Source: Hoeflea marina
Lineage (GTDB): Bacteria; Pseudomonadota; Alphaproteobacteria; Rhizobiales; Rhizobiaceae
Direction of reading: 5' to 3'
DNA length: 64,000 nt
NCBI RefSeq assembly: GCF_003182275.1
Contig: NZ_QGTR01000002.1
Location: 1-64,000, forward strand
Position 1 is the first letter of the stretch; each line of letters begins with the position of its first letter. Positions 56,863-64,000 of the stretch are shown one piece after another. The position numbers were made by a program, and so were the translations under genes. Below the pieces are notes generated by a model. It had not been told where the DNA came from. It searched no databases and was given only the letters and a program-made list of their open reading frames with translations.

Positions 56863-56900
56863 AAAAGGCCGCAGTCACGGTTAATTTGTGACTACGGCCT
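56863..56900 (-). terminator. Terminator of the gcvTHP operon
   Basis: A 13-bp stem with one mismatch (AGGCCGCAGTCAC 56866-56878 with GTGACTACGGCCT 56888-56900), followed on the minus strand by TTTT. It lies 56 nt past the gcvP stop. Confidence 0.75.
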
Positions 56901-56956
56901 CACATTTGGGAGAAGTGCCGGAAGACCGGCCGGCGCGCCTGCCCCGGCAGCAGCAG

Positions 56957-59812
56957 CTACTCGGCCGCCTCCGCGTAGTCGCTCATCGGCGGGCAGGAGC
57001 AGACCAGGTTGCGGTCGCCATAGACATTGTCGACCCGGTTGACCGGCGCGAAATACTTCGTCGTCCGGAAGCTCCCCGGCGGGAAGCAGCCGGTCTCGCG
57101 GTCATAGGGACGGTCCCAGGCACCCACCAGATCCTCGACGGTGTGGGGCGCGTTCCTGAGCGGGTTGTTGAGAGGATCCATGTGCCCGTCCTCGATCGCC
57201 TGCGCCTCGGCGCGAATGGCGAGCATGGCGGAGCAGAAACGGTCGATCTCCCCCTTGGATTCCGATTCCGTCGGCTCGATCATCAGCGTGCCCGCCACCG
57301 GCCAGCTCATCGTCGGCGCATGGAAGCCGCAGTCGATCAGCCGCTTGGCGATGTCGTCGACGCTGACGCCGGCGCTCTCGGCCAGCGGCCGTGTGTCGAG
57401 GATGCACTCATGCGCCACCCGGCCCGATGCCGACGTGTAGAGGACGTCGTAGGCGTCCTTCAGCCTGACCGCGATGTAGTTGGCATTGAGGATGGCGATC
57501 TTCGTCGCCTGGGTCAGGCCCTCGCCGCCCATCATCAGGCAGTAGGCCCAGGAGATCGGCAGGATCGAGGCCGAACCGTAAGGCGCGGCTGACACGGCGC
57601 CGGGACGGCCGTCGGTGGCGAAGTGGCCGGGGAGGAAGGGAGCGAGATGCGCCTTCACCCCGATCGGCCCCATGCCGGGACCGCCGCCGCCATGGGGAAT
57701 GCAGAACGTCTTGTGCAGGTTGAGGTGGCTCACATCGGCGCCGATGTCGCCCGGCCGGGCGATGCCGACGAGCGCATTGAGATTGGCGCCGTCGAGATAG
57801 ACCTGGCCGCCATGCTCGTGGGTGATGCGGCAGACCTCGGTCGCCGTCTCCTCGAACACGCCGTGGGTGGAGGGATAGGTGATCATGCAGGCGGCGAGCC
57901 GGGCCGAGTGCGTTTCCGCCTTGGCGCGGAAGTCATCGAGGTCGACGTCGCCGTTCGGCCGGGTGCCGACCGGCACCACCGTCATCCCGGCCATCTGCGC
58001 GGACGCCGGATTGGTGCCGTGCGCCGATGTCGGGATCAGGCAGACGGTGCGCTGCGTGTCGCCGCGCGCGAGGTGCCAGGCGCGGATCGTGAGCAGTCCC
58101 GCATATTCGCCCTGGGCGCCGGAATTGGGCTGCATCGAGATCGAGTCGTAGCCGGTGACCTGGCAGAGCTTGTCCGACAGGTCGTCGATCATCAGCTTGT
58201 AGCCAAGCGCCTGGTCGGCCGGCGCGAAGGGATGGATGTCGGCATATTCCGGCCAGCTGATCGCCAGCATCTCGGCGGTGGCGTTGAGCTTCATGGTGCA
58301 GGAGCCGAGCGGGATCATCGCCCGGTCCAGCGCCAGGTCCTTGTCCGAGAGCCGGCGGATGTAGCGCGTCATCTCGGTCTCGGCGCGGTTCATGTGGAAG
58401 ATCGGGTGCTCGAGGAACGGCGTCGTGCGGGCGAGCGCCTCGGGAATGGCGGGCTCGGCGCCATCCGTGCTGTCGTAGTGGAGGGTGCCGCCGAAAGCGC
58501 GCCAGACGGCTTCCAGGTTTGCCTGCCGGGTCAGTTCGTCGACGGTGATGCCGATGCGGTCGTCGCCGACGCGGCGCAGGTTGATGCCTTCGCCGAGTGC
58601 CGCGCCGATGATGGCGTTCTGCCGCTCCCCGACCGCCACGGTGATGGTGTCGAAAAACGCCTCGGGCTCGACGGCGAAGCCGAGCGTCTTCAGGCCGGAG
58701 GCCAGGCGCGACGCCTTCATGTGCACCCGGCCGGCGATGGCGCGCAGGCCTTCGGGGCCGTGAAAGACGGCGTACATCGAGGCGATGACGGCCAGCAGCA
58801 CCTGCGCGGTGCAGATGTTGGACGTCGCCTTCTCGCGCCGGATATGCTGTTCGCGGGTCTGCAGCGCCAGACGGTAGGCGCGGTTGCCGCGCGCATCCAC
58901 GGTGACTCCGACCAGCCGGCCCGGCATCGAGCGCTTCCAGGCGTCGCGCACCGCCATGTAGGCGGCGTGCGGGCCGCCGTAGCCGACCGGAACGCCGAAA
59001 CGCTGCGTCGTGCCGACGGCAATGTCGGCGCCCATCTCGCCGGGCGACTTGAGAAGCGTCAGCGCCAGCGGATCGGCGGCGACGATGGCGATGGCCTGGG
59101 CTGCGTGCAGACCGGCGATGACATCGGTGAAGTCATGCACATGGCCGTTGGTGCCGGGATACTGCAGCACCGCGCCGAACACCGATGCGGGATCGAGATC
59201 GGCAAACGGGTCCCCCACCACCAGGCTCCAGCCCAGCGGCTCGGCGCGGGTGCGGATGACGTCGATGGTCTGGCGATGGCAGGCCCGGTCGACGAAGAAG
59301 GTGGTGCTTTTCGACTTCGACACCCGGTGCGCCATCGCCATGGCCTCCGCCGCCGCTGTCGCCTCGTCGAGCAGCGAGGCATTGGCGATGTCGAGCCCGG
59401 TGAGGTCGGCGACCATGGTCTGGTAGTTGATCAGAGCTTCCAGCCGGCCCTGGCTGATCTCGGGCTGATAGGGCGTGTAGGCGGTGTACCAGGCCGGGTT
59501 CTCGAGGATCGTGCGCTGGATCACCGGCGGCATGATGGTGCCGTGGTAGCCCTGGCCGAGCAGCGAGACCATCACCTTGTTCTGCCTGGCCGTCTGCCTG
59601 AGATGGTCCAGAACCTCGCGTTCGCTCATCGGCTTGCCCCAGGCGAGCGGTGCTTTCTGGCGGATCGCGCCGGGCACCGTGTCGTCGATCAGCGCGTCGA
59701 GAGAGGCGGCGCCGACGGTGTCGAGCATCGCGGCGATTTCCGAGGGCGAGGGGCCGATGTGGCGTCGGTTGGCAAAGTCGTAGGGGTCGTAGGCGGAGAA
59801 CTTGACGGACAT
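56957..59812 (-). CDS. gcvP: Glycine dehydrogenase (decarboxylating), P-protein
   Basis: Cytoplasmic PLP enzyme of the glycine cleavage system, 951 aa, the fused single-chain form. The PLP lysine is about Lys701 in [18 protein letters not shown]. Other blocks are [14 protein letters not shown] at the N-terminus, [19 protein letters not shown] and [21 protein letters not shown] chose ATG at 59812 (AGGTG 5' of it); a GTG six bases upstream is possible. Last gene of gcvTHP, 7 nt after gcvH. Confidence 0.95.
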   Translation of the reverse strand: MSVKFSAYDPYDFANRRHIGPSPSEIAAMLDTVGAASLDALIDDTVPGAIRQKAPLAWGKPMSEREVLDHLRQTARQNKVMVSLLGQGYHGTIMPPVIQRTILENPAWYTAYTPYQPEISQGRLEALINYQTMVADLTGLDIANASLLDEATAAAEAMAMAHRVSKSKSTTFFVDRACHRQTIDVIRTRAEPLGWSLVVGDPFADLDPASVFGAVLQYPGTNGHVHDFTDVIAGLHAAQAIAIVAADPLALTLLKSPGEMGADIAVGTTQRFGVPVGYGGPHAAYMAVRDAWKRSMPGRLVGVTVDARGNRAYRLALQTREQHIRREKATSNICTAQVLLAVIASMYAVFHGPEGLRAIAGRVHMKASRLASGLKTLGFAVEPEAFFDTITVAVGERQNAIIGAALGEGINLRRVGDDRIGITVDELTRQANLEAVWRAFGGTLHYDSTDGAEPAIPEALARTTPFLEHPIFHMNRAETEMTRYIRRLSDKDLALDRAMIPLGSCTMKLNATAEMLAISWPEYADIHPFAPADQALGYKLMIDDLSDKLCQVTGYDSISMQPNSGAQGEYAGLLTIRAWHLARGDTQRTVCLIPTSAHGTNPASAQMAGMTVVPVGTRPNGDVDLDDFRAKAETHSARLAACMITYPSTHGVFEETATEVCRITHEHGGQVYLDGANLNALVGIARPGDIGADVSHLNLHKTFCIPHGGGGPGMGPIGVKAHLAPFLPGHFATDGRPGAVSAAPYGSASILPISWAYCLMMGGEGLTQATKIAILNANYIAVRLKDAYDVLYTSASGRVAHECILDTRPLAESAGVSVDDIAKRLIDCGFHAPTMSWPVAGTLMIEPTESESKGEIDRFCSAMLAIRAEAQAIEDGHMDPLNNPLRNAPHTVEDLVGAWDRPYDRETGCFPPGSFRTTKYFAPVNRVDNVYGDRNLVCSCPPMSDYAEAAE

Positions 59813-59819
59813 GGGCACC

Positions 59820-60188
59820 TCAGCCGATCAGGGAATTGTAGGCGGCTTCATCAAGCAGCGCGTCGGCATCGGACGGATCGGCCAGCTTGAGCTTGAAGAA
59901 CCAGCCGGCGCCGGTCGGGTCGGTGTTGACCAGCGACGGATCGCCGACGATGTCCTCGTTGACGGCGACGATCTCGCCGGCGAGAGGGCAATAGACATCC
60001 GAGGCGGCCTTGACCGACTCGACCGTCGAGGCCTCGCCGCCCTTCTCGAACCTGCTGCCCACATCCGGCAGTTCGACGAACACCAGGTCGCCGAGCTGTT
60101 CGGCCGCATGCGCGGTGATGCCGACGGTGGCGACGTCTCCGTCGATCTTGAGCCATTCGTGGTCTTCGGTGAATTTCAGCATGGTCAT
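59820..60188 (-). CDS. gcvH: Glycine cleavage system H-protein
   Basis: Lipoyl carrier of 122 aa that shuttles the aminomethyl group between P-, T- and L-proteins. The lipoylated lysine is about Lys60 in [38 protein letters not shown] is the family N-terminus. The ATG at 60188 has AGGA before it; ATG at 60182 is the alternative. It lies 14 nt after gcvT. Confidence 0.95.
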   Translation of the reverse strand: MTMLKFTEDHEWLKIDGDVATVGITAHAAEQLGDLVFVELPDVGSRFEKGGEASTVESVKAASDVYCPLAGEIVAVNEDIVGDPSLVNTDPTGAGWFFKLKLADPSDADALLDEAAYNSLIG

Positions 60189-60202
60189 GATCCTGTCCGC
60201 TG

Positions 60203-61342
60203 TCAGCGTTTGTAGGTGTTGGGAACGAAGGGGAGGGTGGCGACGACGACCGGCAGCCGCTTGCCGCGCACATCGGCGTAGAGGCGGGTTCCGGGTTCGG
60301 AAAGCGCTGCAGGCACGTAGCCCATGGCCACCGGCGCCTCGAGGCTTGGGCCGAAGCCGCCCGAGGTGACCGCGCCGACCGGCTCGCCCCCCTCGGCCCC
60401 GGCGAACAGCCGCGCGCCGCCGCGCACCGGCGCCTTGCCTTCCGGCGAGAGCCCGACGCGCTTGCGGTCGGCGCCGCGGGCCAGCTGGCCGAGGATGACG
60501 CGGTCGCCGGGAAATCCGCCCTCCCGCTCGCCGTCGCCGCGGCGCGCCTTCTGGATCGCCCAGGTCAGCGCCGCCTCGGCCGGGGTGGTGTCGGGACCGA
60601 TGTCGTTGCCGTAGAGACAGAGGCCGGCCTCGAGCCGGAGTGAATCGCGCGCGCCCAGCCCGATCGCCTCCACCCGCTCGTCATCGAGCAGGAGCCGCGC
60701 CAGCCGGTCGGCGTCTTCGGCGGCCACCGAGATCTCGTAGCCGTCCTCGCCGGTGTAGCCGGAGCGGGAGACCACGGTCTCCATGCCCTTGATGTCGATG
60801 AGGCGCACGTCCATGAAGCGCATGTCGGCGGCCTCGGGCGCGATCGCCGAAAGCGCGTCCTCGGCCATCGGACCCTGAAGCGCCAGCAGGCCGCGATCGA
60901 ACCGCGCCTCGACGTCGCACGCATCGGAGACGGCGACCTCGATCAGGGCGAGGTCCTGATGCTTGCAGGCGGCGTTGACCACCAGGTAGAGATGGTCGCC
61001 GCGGTTGGCGACCATGAAGTCGTCCTTCAGTCCGCCGGTCTCGTTGGTGAAGAGTCCGTAGCGCTGACGTCCTTCGCCAAGCCCCGCGACATCGACGGGG
61101 GTGATCGTCTCCAGCGCCAGCGCCGCGTCCCGGACATCGCCGCTCTTCGGCCTGAGGAGGATCTGGCCCATATGCGAGACGTCGAACAGGCCGGCATGGC
61201 TGCGGGTGTGAAGGTGTTCCTTCATCACGCCGAGCGGATACTGCACCGGCATGTCATAGCCGGCGAATGGCACCATGCGGGCGCCGAGTTCGAGATGCAG
61301 GGCATGAAGCGGGGTCTTGAGAAGCTCTTCCGTGTGGGTCAC
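60203..61342 (-). CDS. gcvT: Aminomethyltransferase, glycine cleavage T-protein
   Basis: Cytoplasmic folate-dependent transferase of 379 aa. Family blocks are [36 protein letters not shown] and [13 protein letters not shown], with [11 protein letters not shown] later. Start is a GTG at 61342, which has GGAGA at normal spacing; another GTG six bases upstream is too close to it. First gene of gcvTHP, controlled by the glycine riboswitch just upstream. Confidence 0.93.
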   Translation of the reverse strand: MTHTEELLKTPLHALHLELGARMVPFAGYDMPVQYPLGVMKEHLHTRSHAGLFDVSHMGQILLRPKSGDVRDAALALETITPVDVAGLGEGRQRYGLFTNETGGLKDDFMVANRGDHLYLVVNAACKHQDLALIEVAVSDACDVEARFDRGLLALQGPMAEDALSAIAPEAADMRFMDVRLIDIKGMETVVSRSGYTGEDGYEISVAAEDADRLARLLLDDERVEAIGLGARDSLRLEAGLCLYGNDIGPDTTPAEAALTWAIQKARRGDGEREGGFPGDRVILGQLARGADRKRVGLSPEGKAPVRGGARLFAGAEGGEPVGAVTSGGFGPSLEAPVAMGYVPAALSEPGTRLYADVRGKRLPVVVATLPFVPNTYKR

Positions 61343-61416
61343 ACGCACTCTCCATCAGGGTGCCGGCGGATGCCGCGCACGGGTCAATCGCAAGGGCGTG
61401 CTGGCGCCCTGATCAA

Positions 61417-61568
61417 TTGCCCCCTCTGTCCTTTGGCCTGAGATTGCTATCCCTTCGGCGGGCGCTATATGCGCCACTCTCCAGAGTCCTGTTCCCTGCT
61501 GGTCCTTTTGCCTGAGAGTTTCCGGGGCGGTTGCTCCTTCGGCACCGGACGGATCCGGTTTCTCCCAA
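61417..61568 (-). promoter_or_regulatory. Tandem glycine riboswitch
   Basis: Two aptamers in a row on the minus strand. The first runs from GGGAGAAACC through CCGAAGGAGCAA to CTCTCAGGCAAAAGGAC; the second from CTCTGGAGAG through CCGAAGGGATAGCAA to TCTCAGGCCAAAGGACAGA. These are the canonical glycine-aptamer cores. The switch lies 75-225 nt upstream of gcvT and should turn on glycine cleavage when glycine is abundant. Confidence 0.95.
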
Positions 61569-61745
61569 CGGGGAAGCTCAACTATCCCCATTCAAGCAGC
61601 CGATGCAAGTCAAATCCAGTCAGGCCGGATCAAAACCGGCGGGATTTTGCTGTGCAATGCGCGACGCCCAGTGTCCCGTTTCGGCCATTGCCGCCCTTGT
61701 TGCGCCAAACCGGCGGACGGCGCCGGGTCCGGAGAGATCCGGGAG

Positions 61746-62969
61746 TCAGGATTCGCCCAGCAGCATGTTGCGGTCGATGAGGTACTTGTCGAACAGCGGC
61801 AGGCTGGCCGCGCCCAGCGAACGGGCCAGCGGGCCGATCGTGCCCGGCAGGATCGCGGGCAGCACCAGTCCCTGCAGATCGAACCCCGCCGCTTCGCGCC
61901 GCGTCTCCTCGACGATCCGGTCGCGGATGCCGGCGGGCAGACCGCCATCGATGATGGCCTGCTCGAAATCGATCACGGCGCTGGCCGAGACGATGGCATG
62001 GGCAAGGCCGCGCGCCACCACGCGGATCCATTCGGTGGCCAGATCCTCGAAGCCGCTCCAGTGCTCGGGACTGTTCCACAGCGGCGAGGGATCGAGGTTT
62101 CGGGCGCGGATCATCCGCTCCAGCGTCATGATCGAGGCGCGCTCGATGAGCTGCACCGGCTTGCCCTCCGGTCCGATCACCGGCAGCGGCCCGATGGCGC
62201 CCGCATTGCCGGAGCGGCCCGAGTAGACGCTGCCGTTGAGCACGACGCCGCCGCCGACAAAGGTGCCGATGTAGAAATACAAAAAGTCGCGCAGCCCCTG
62301 GTGCCTGCCGAACACCAGTTCGGCCGAACAGGCCGCCGTGGCGTCATTCTGCAGATAGACCGGGAATTCGCACAGTTGCGCGATCATCGCCCGAAGGTCG
62401 ACGTCGCGCCACTTGTCCATTTCCTCGCGCGGCGCGTCGGCCTGCTCGGTCCAGTTCCAGAGCTGGAACGGTGCCGCTATGCCGAAGCCGGCGACGCGGT
62501 CGCGCAACTCCGGCGCCAGCGCCCCGGTCATGCTCTGCAGACCGCCGCGGACGAAATCGATGATCTGCTCGGGCACCGGCCAGGGGTAGCTCACCCGCAG
62601 GGTGGATTTCGGCTCCCCCAGAAAGTCGAGCAGGATCAGTTCCGCGCTGCGGCGGCCCACCTTCAGTCCGATGAAGTAGGCGCCGTCGGGATTGATCGAC
62701 ATCGGCACCGAGGGCTGCCCGACCTTGCCGCGCACCGGCTTGCCCCTGACGATGAGATCCTCGGCCTCGAGCGCCCGCATGATCACCGACACGGTCTGCG
62801 CCGACAGCCCGGTCATCCGGGCAATGTCGGATTTCGCCAGATTGCCATGGCCGTAGACGAGGCTCAGCACCAGTCGCTCGTTGTAGGCGCGCATGCCGCT
62901 CTGGTTCGAGCCGCGCAACGACGGGTTGGCCGCTTCGATCCGTCCTGCCTGACCTGCATCAACGACCAC
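61746..62969 (-). CDS. frcR: ROK-family repressor, probable fructose-uptake regulator
   Basis: Cytoplasmic regulator of 407 aa: an N-terminal winged helix (RLVLSLVYGHGNLAKSDIAR then MTGLSAQTVSVIMRALEAED) followed by a ROK sugar-kinase-like domain ([50 protein letters not shown]). It lacks the ROK zinc-finger cysteines (CXCGXXGC), as many such regulators do. It is divergent from frcB, matching the S. meliloti frc locus, and should repress it in the absence of fructose. Confidence 0.82.
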   Translation of the reverse strand: MVVDAGQAGRIEAANPSLRGSNQSGMRAYNERLVLSLVYGHGNLAKSDIARMTGLSAQTVSVIMRALEAEDLIVRGKPVRGKVGQPSVPMSINPDGAYFIGLKVGRRSAELILLDFLGEPKSTLRVSYPWPVPEQIIDFVRGGLQSMTGALAPELRDRVAGFGIAAPFQLWNWTEQADAPREEMDKWRDVDLRAMIAQLCEFPVYLQNDATAACSAELVFGRHQGLRDFLYFYIGTFVGGGVVLNGSVYSGRSGNAGAIGPLPVIGPEGKPVQLIERASIMTLERMIRARNLDPSPLWNSPEHWSGFEDLATEWIRVVARGLAHAIVSASAVIDFEQAIIDGGLPAGIRDRIVEETRREAAGFDLQGLVLPAILPGTIGPLARSLGAASLPLFDKYLIDRNMLLGES

Positions 62970-63044
62970 GTCCGCTCCTCCCGGCGCTGTCTGCCATCAG
63001 ACCTGCGCTCTGCGAAGCCGAGAATGGCGCAAACGACCGACAGG

Positions 63045-63080
63045 GTCAATTATTAAATAAGAATGAATTATTTATTGACA
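63045..63080 (+). promoter_or_regulatory. Operator and -35 region of frcB
   Basis: Inverted arms TAAATAA (63054-63060) and TTATTTA (63068-63074), similar to NagC/Mlc-type ROK operators, are nested in GTCAAT (63045) and ATTGAC (63074-63079). TTGACA at 63075-63080 is a perfect -35 overlapping the right arm. The -10 is unclear. Repression by FrcR is the likely purpose. Confidence 0.6.
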
Positions 63081-63186
63081 GGTTCGGCGGCGCGTGTTTG
63101 CATAGGACAACACGAAGCCCGGGAATGAGGATTTCCGGAAGCTGCGTGGACGCAGGATCGTCTGCAAATTCATCTGGGAGGAAGAC

Positions 63187-64000
63187 ATGAAGCGAATTTC
63201 CGCAGTCAAGACGGCGCTGTTCTGCGCCACCGCGCTGGGCCTCATGGCCGCAGCACCGGCCCATGCCGCCGACACAGGCGCGTGCCTGATCACCAAGACC
63301 GACACCAATCCCTTCTTCGTCAAGATGAAGGAAGGCGCCGAAGCCAAGGCCAAGGAACTGGGCATCGCGCTCAAGACCTTCGCCGGCAAGGTGGATGGCG
63401 ACCATGAAACCCAGGTCGCCGCCATCGAAACCTGCATCGCTGACGGGGCCAAGGGCATCCTGCTCACCGCCTCGGACACCTCGTCCATCGTCACCGCCGT
63501 CAAGCAGGCCCGCGACGCCGGCATTCTGGTGATCGCGCTCGACACCCCGCTCGAACCGGCTGACGCCGCCGACGCCACCTTTGCCACCGACAACTTCCTC
63601 GCCGGCGAACTGATCGGCAAGTGGGCCAAGGCAACGCTCGGCGACAAGGCCGCCGACGCCAGGATCGCCATGCTCGATCTCGCCATCAGCCAGCCGACCG
63701 TCGGCGTGCTCAGGGACCAGGGCTTCCTGCAGGGCTTCGGCATCGATCTCGGCAATCCCGACAAGTGGGGCGACGAAACCGATCCGCGCGTCGTCGGCCA
63801 CGACGTGACCGCCGGCAATGAAGAGGGCGGTCGCAAGGCGATGGAGAATCTCCTCGCCAAGGATCCCGCCATCAATGTCGTCTACACCATCAACGAACCC
63901 GCCGCCGCCGGCGCCTATGAGGCGCTCAAGTCGATCGGCCGCGAGAACGACGTGCTGATCGTGTCCGTCGACGGCGGCTGCCCGGGCGTCGCCAACGTCA
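63187..64000 (+). CDS. frcB: Fructose ABC transporter substrate-binding protein (partial, runs off right edge)
   Basis: Periplasmic sugar receptor, first ~271 codons present. A signal peptide ([20 protein letters not shown] then AAAPAHA) leads into a ribose/LacI-type periplasmic-binding domain ([20 protein letters not shown], then [20 protein letters not shown]). GGAGGAAG precedes the ATG at 63187. Divergent from a ROK regulator, as in S. meliloti frcBCAK. The stop codon and any following permease and ATPase genes lie beyond the window. Confidence 0.85.
   Translation, partial: MKRISAVKTALFCATALGLMAAAPAHAADTGACLITKTDTNPFFVKMKEGAEAKAKELGIALKTFAGKVDGDHETQVAAIETCIADGAKGILLTASDTSSIVTAVKQARDAGILVIALDTPLEPADAADATFATDNFLAGELIGKWAKATLGDKAADARIAMLDLAISQPTVGVLRDQGFLQGFGIDLGNPDKWGDETDPRVVGHDVTAGNEEGGRKAMENLLAKDPAINVVYTINEPAAAGAYEALKSIGRENDVLIVSVDGGCPGVANV

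Noticed and set aside
57623-59890. Long plus-strand open frame opposite gcvP
   Set aside because: Composition is that of an antisense frame; gcvP on the other strand has all family motifs.

Overview
The window is a GC-rich (visibly about 65% GC) chromosomal segment from an alphaproteobacterium, most likely a Rhizobiales (Hyphomicrobiales) member of the Rhizobiaceae/Phyllobacteriaceae type. I base this on several things: the aglREFGAK cluster lying beside edd-pgl-zwf; the run aceA / ScfR-type regulator / potFGHI / acetoacetyl-CoA synthetase / CbrA-like kinase / phasin, which as I remember it is also the order in Sinorhizobium meliloti; the frcR-frcB pair; two RIME-like intergenic palindromes; and a tRNA-His with no extra 5' G. 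The species cannot be named from this sequence alone.

Layout. 0.1-7.9 kb: alpha-glucoside uptake and hydrolysis (aglR divergent from aglEFGAK) with two LacI-type palindromic operators. 7.9-9.4 kb: a small accessory patch with a decayed toxin-antitoxin pair, a NYN-domain nuclease-like gene with a zinc ribbon, and a candidate small RNA. 9.4-13.5 kb: Entner-Doudoroff operon zwf-pgl-edd (minus strand), which takes the glucose released by AglA to pyruvate and glyceraldehyde-3-phosphate. 13.6-16.4 kb: gamma-glutamyl-putrescine synthetase and oxidase. 16.8-19.3 kb: a large chemoreceptor. 19.4-20.2 kb: gene-free repeat-bearing DNA. 20.2-22.7 kb: ArsR regulator plus AHSA1 protein, and a Bcr/CflA-type drug exporter with a structured leader. 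22.8-27.3 kb: isocitrate lyase and its divergent ScfR/RamB-type regulator, whose 3' end is duplicated around an inserted tetR/SnoaL-like pair. 27.5-31.6 kb: putrescine ABC importer potFGHI. 31.6-36.1 kb: a small membrane protein, an AsmA-family protein and acetoacetyl-CoA synthetase. 36.3-41.8 kb: a very large PAS sensor kinase (CbrA-like) and a phasin. 41.9-42.8 kb: tRNA-His followed by an intact higBA module and a RIME-like element. 43.0-46.8 kb: a hypothetical gene, a MYG1-family protein, a P1B ATPase and a stand-alone Lrp ligand-binding domain. 47.0-51.6 kb: branched-chain-amino-acid-type ABC importer. 51.6-56.7 kb: TetR-regulated RND efflux pump. 56.9-61.6 kb: glycine cleavage operon gcvTHP behind a tandem glycine riboswitch. 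61.7-64 kb: ROK regulator frcR divergent from frcB, which runs off the right edge.

The genes fit a heterotroph that imports sugars, polyamines and amino acids, and that can use acetate-level carbon through the glyoxylate shunt and polyhydroxybutyrate turnover (aceA, acetoacetyl-CoA synthetase, phasin). Most of the window is ordinary core chromosome. The most unusual places are the 121-bp silent-site-diverged duplication of the scfR 3' end flanking tetR-SnoaL (25952-27281), two promoter-to-terminator intergenic units that may be small RNAs (9228-9350 and 36158-36287), the decayed toxin-antitoxin locus at 8.0-8.5 kb, and a short leader ORF plus RNA hairpin ahead of the drug exporter. I found no CRISPR array, transposase or prophage.
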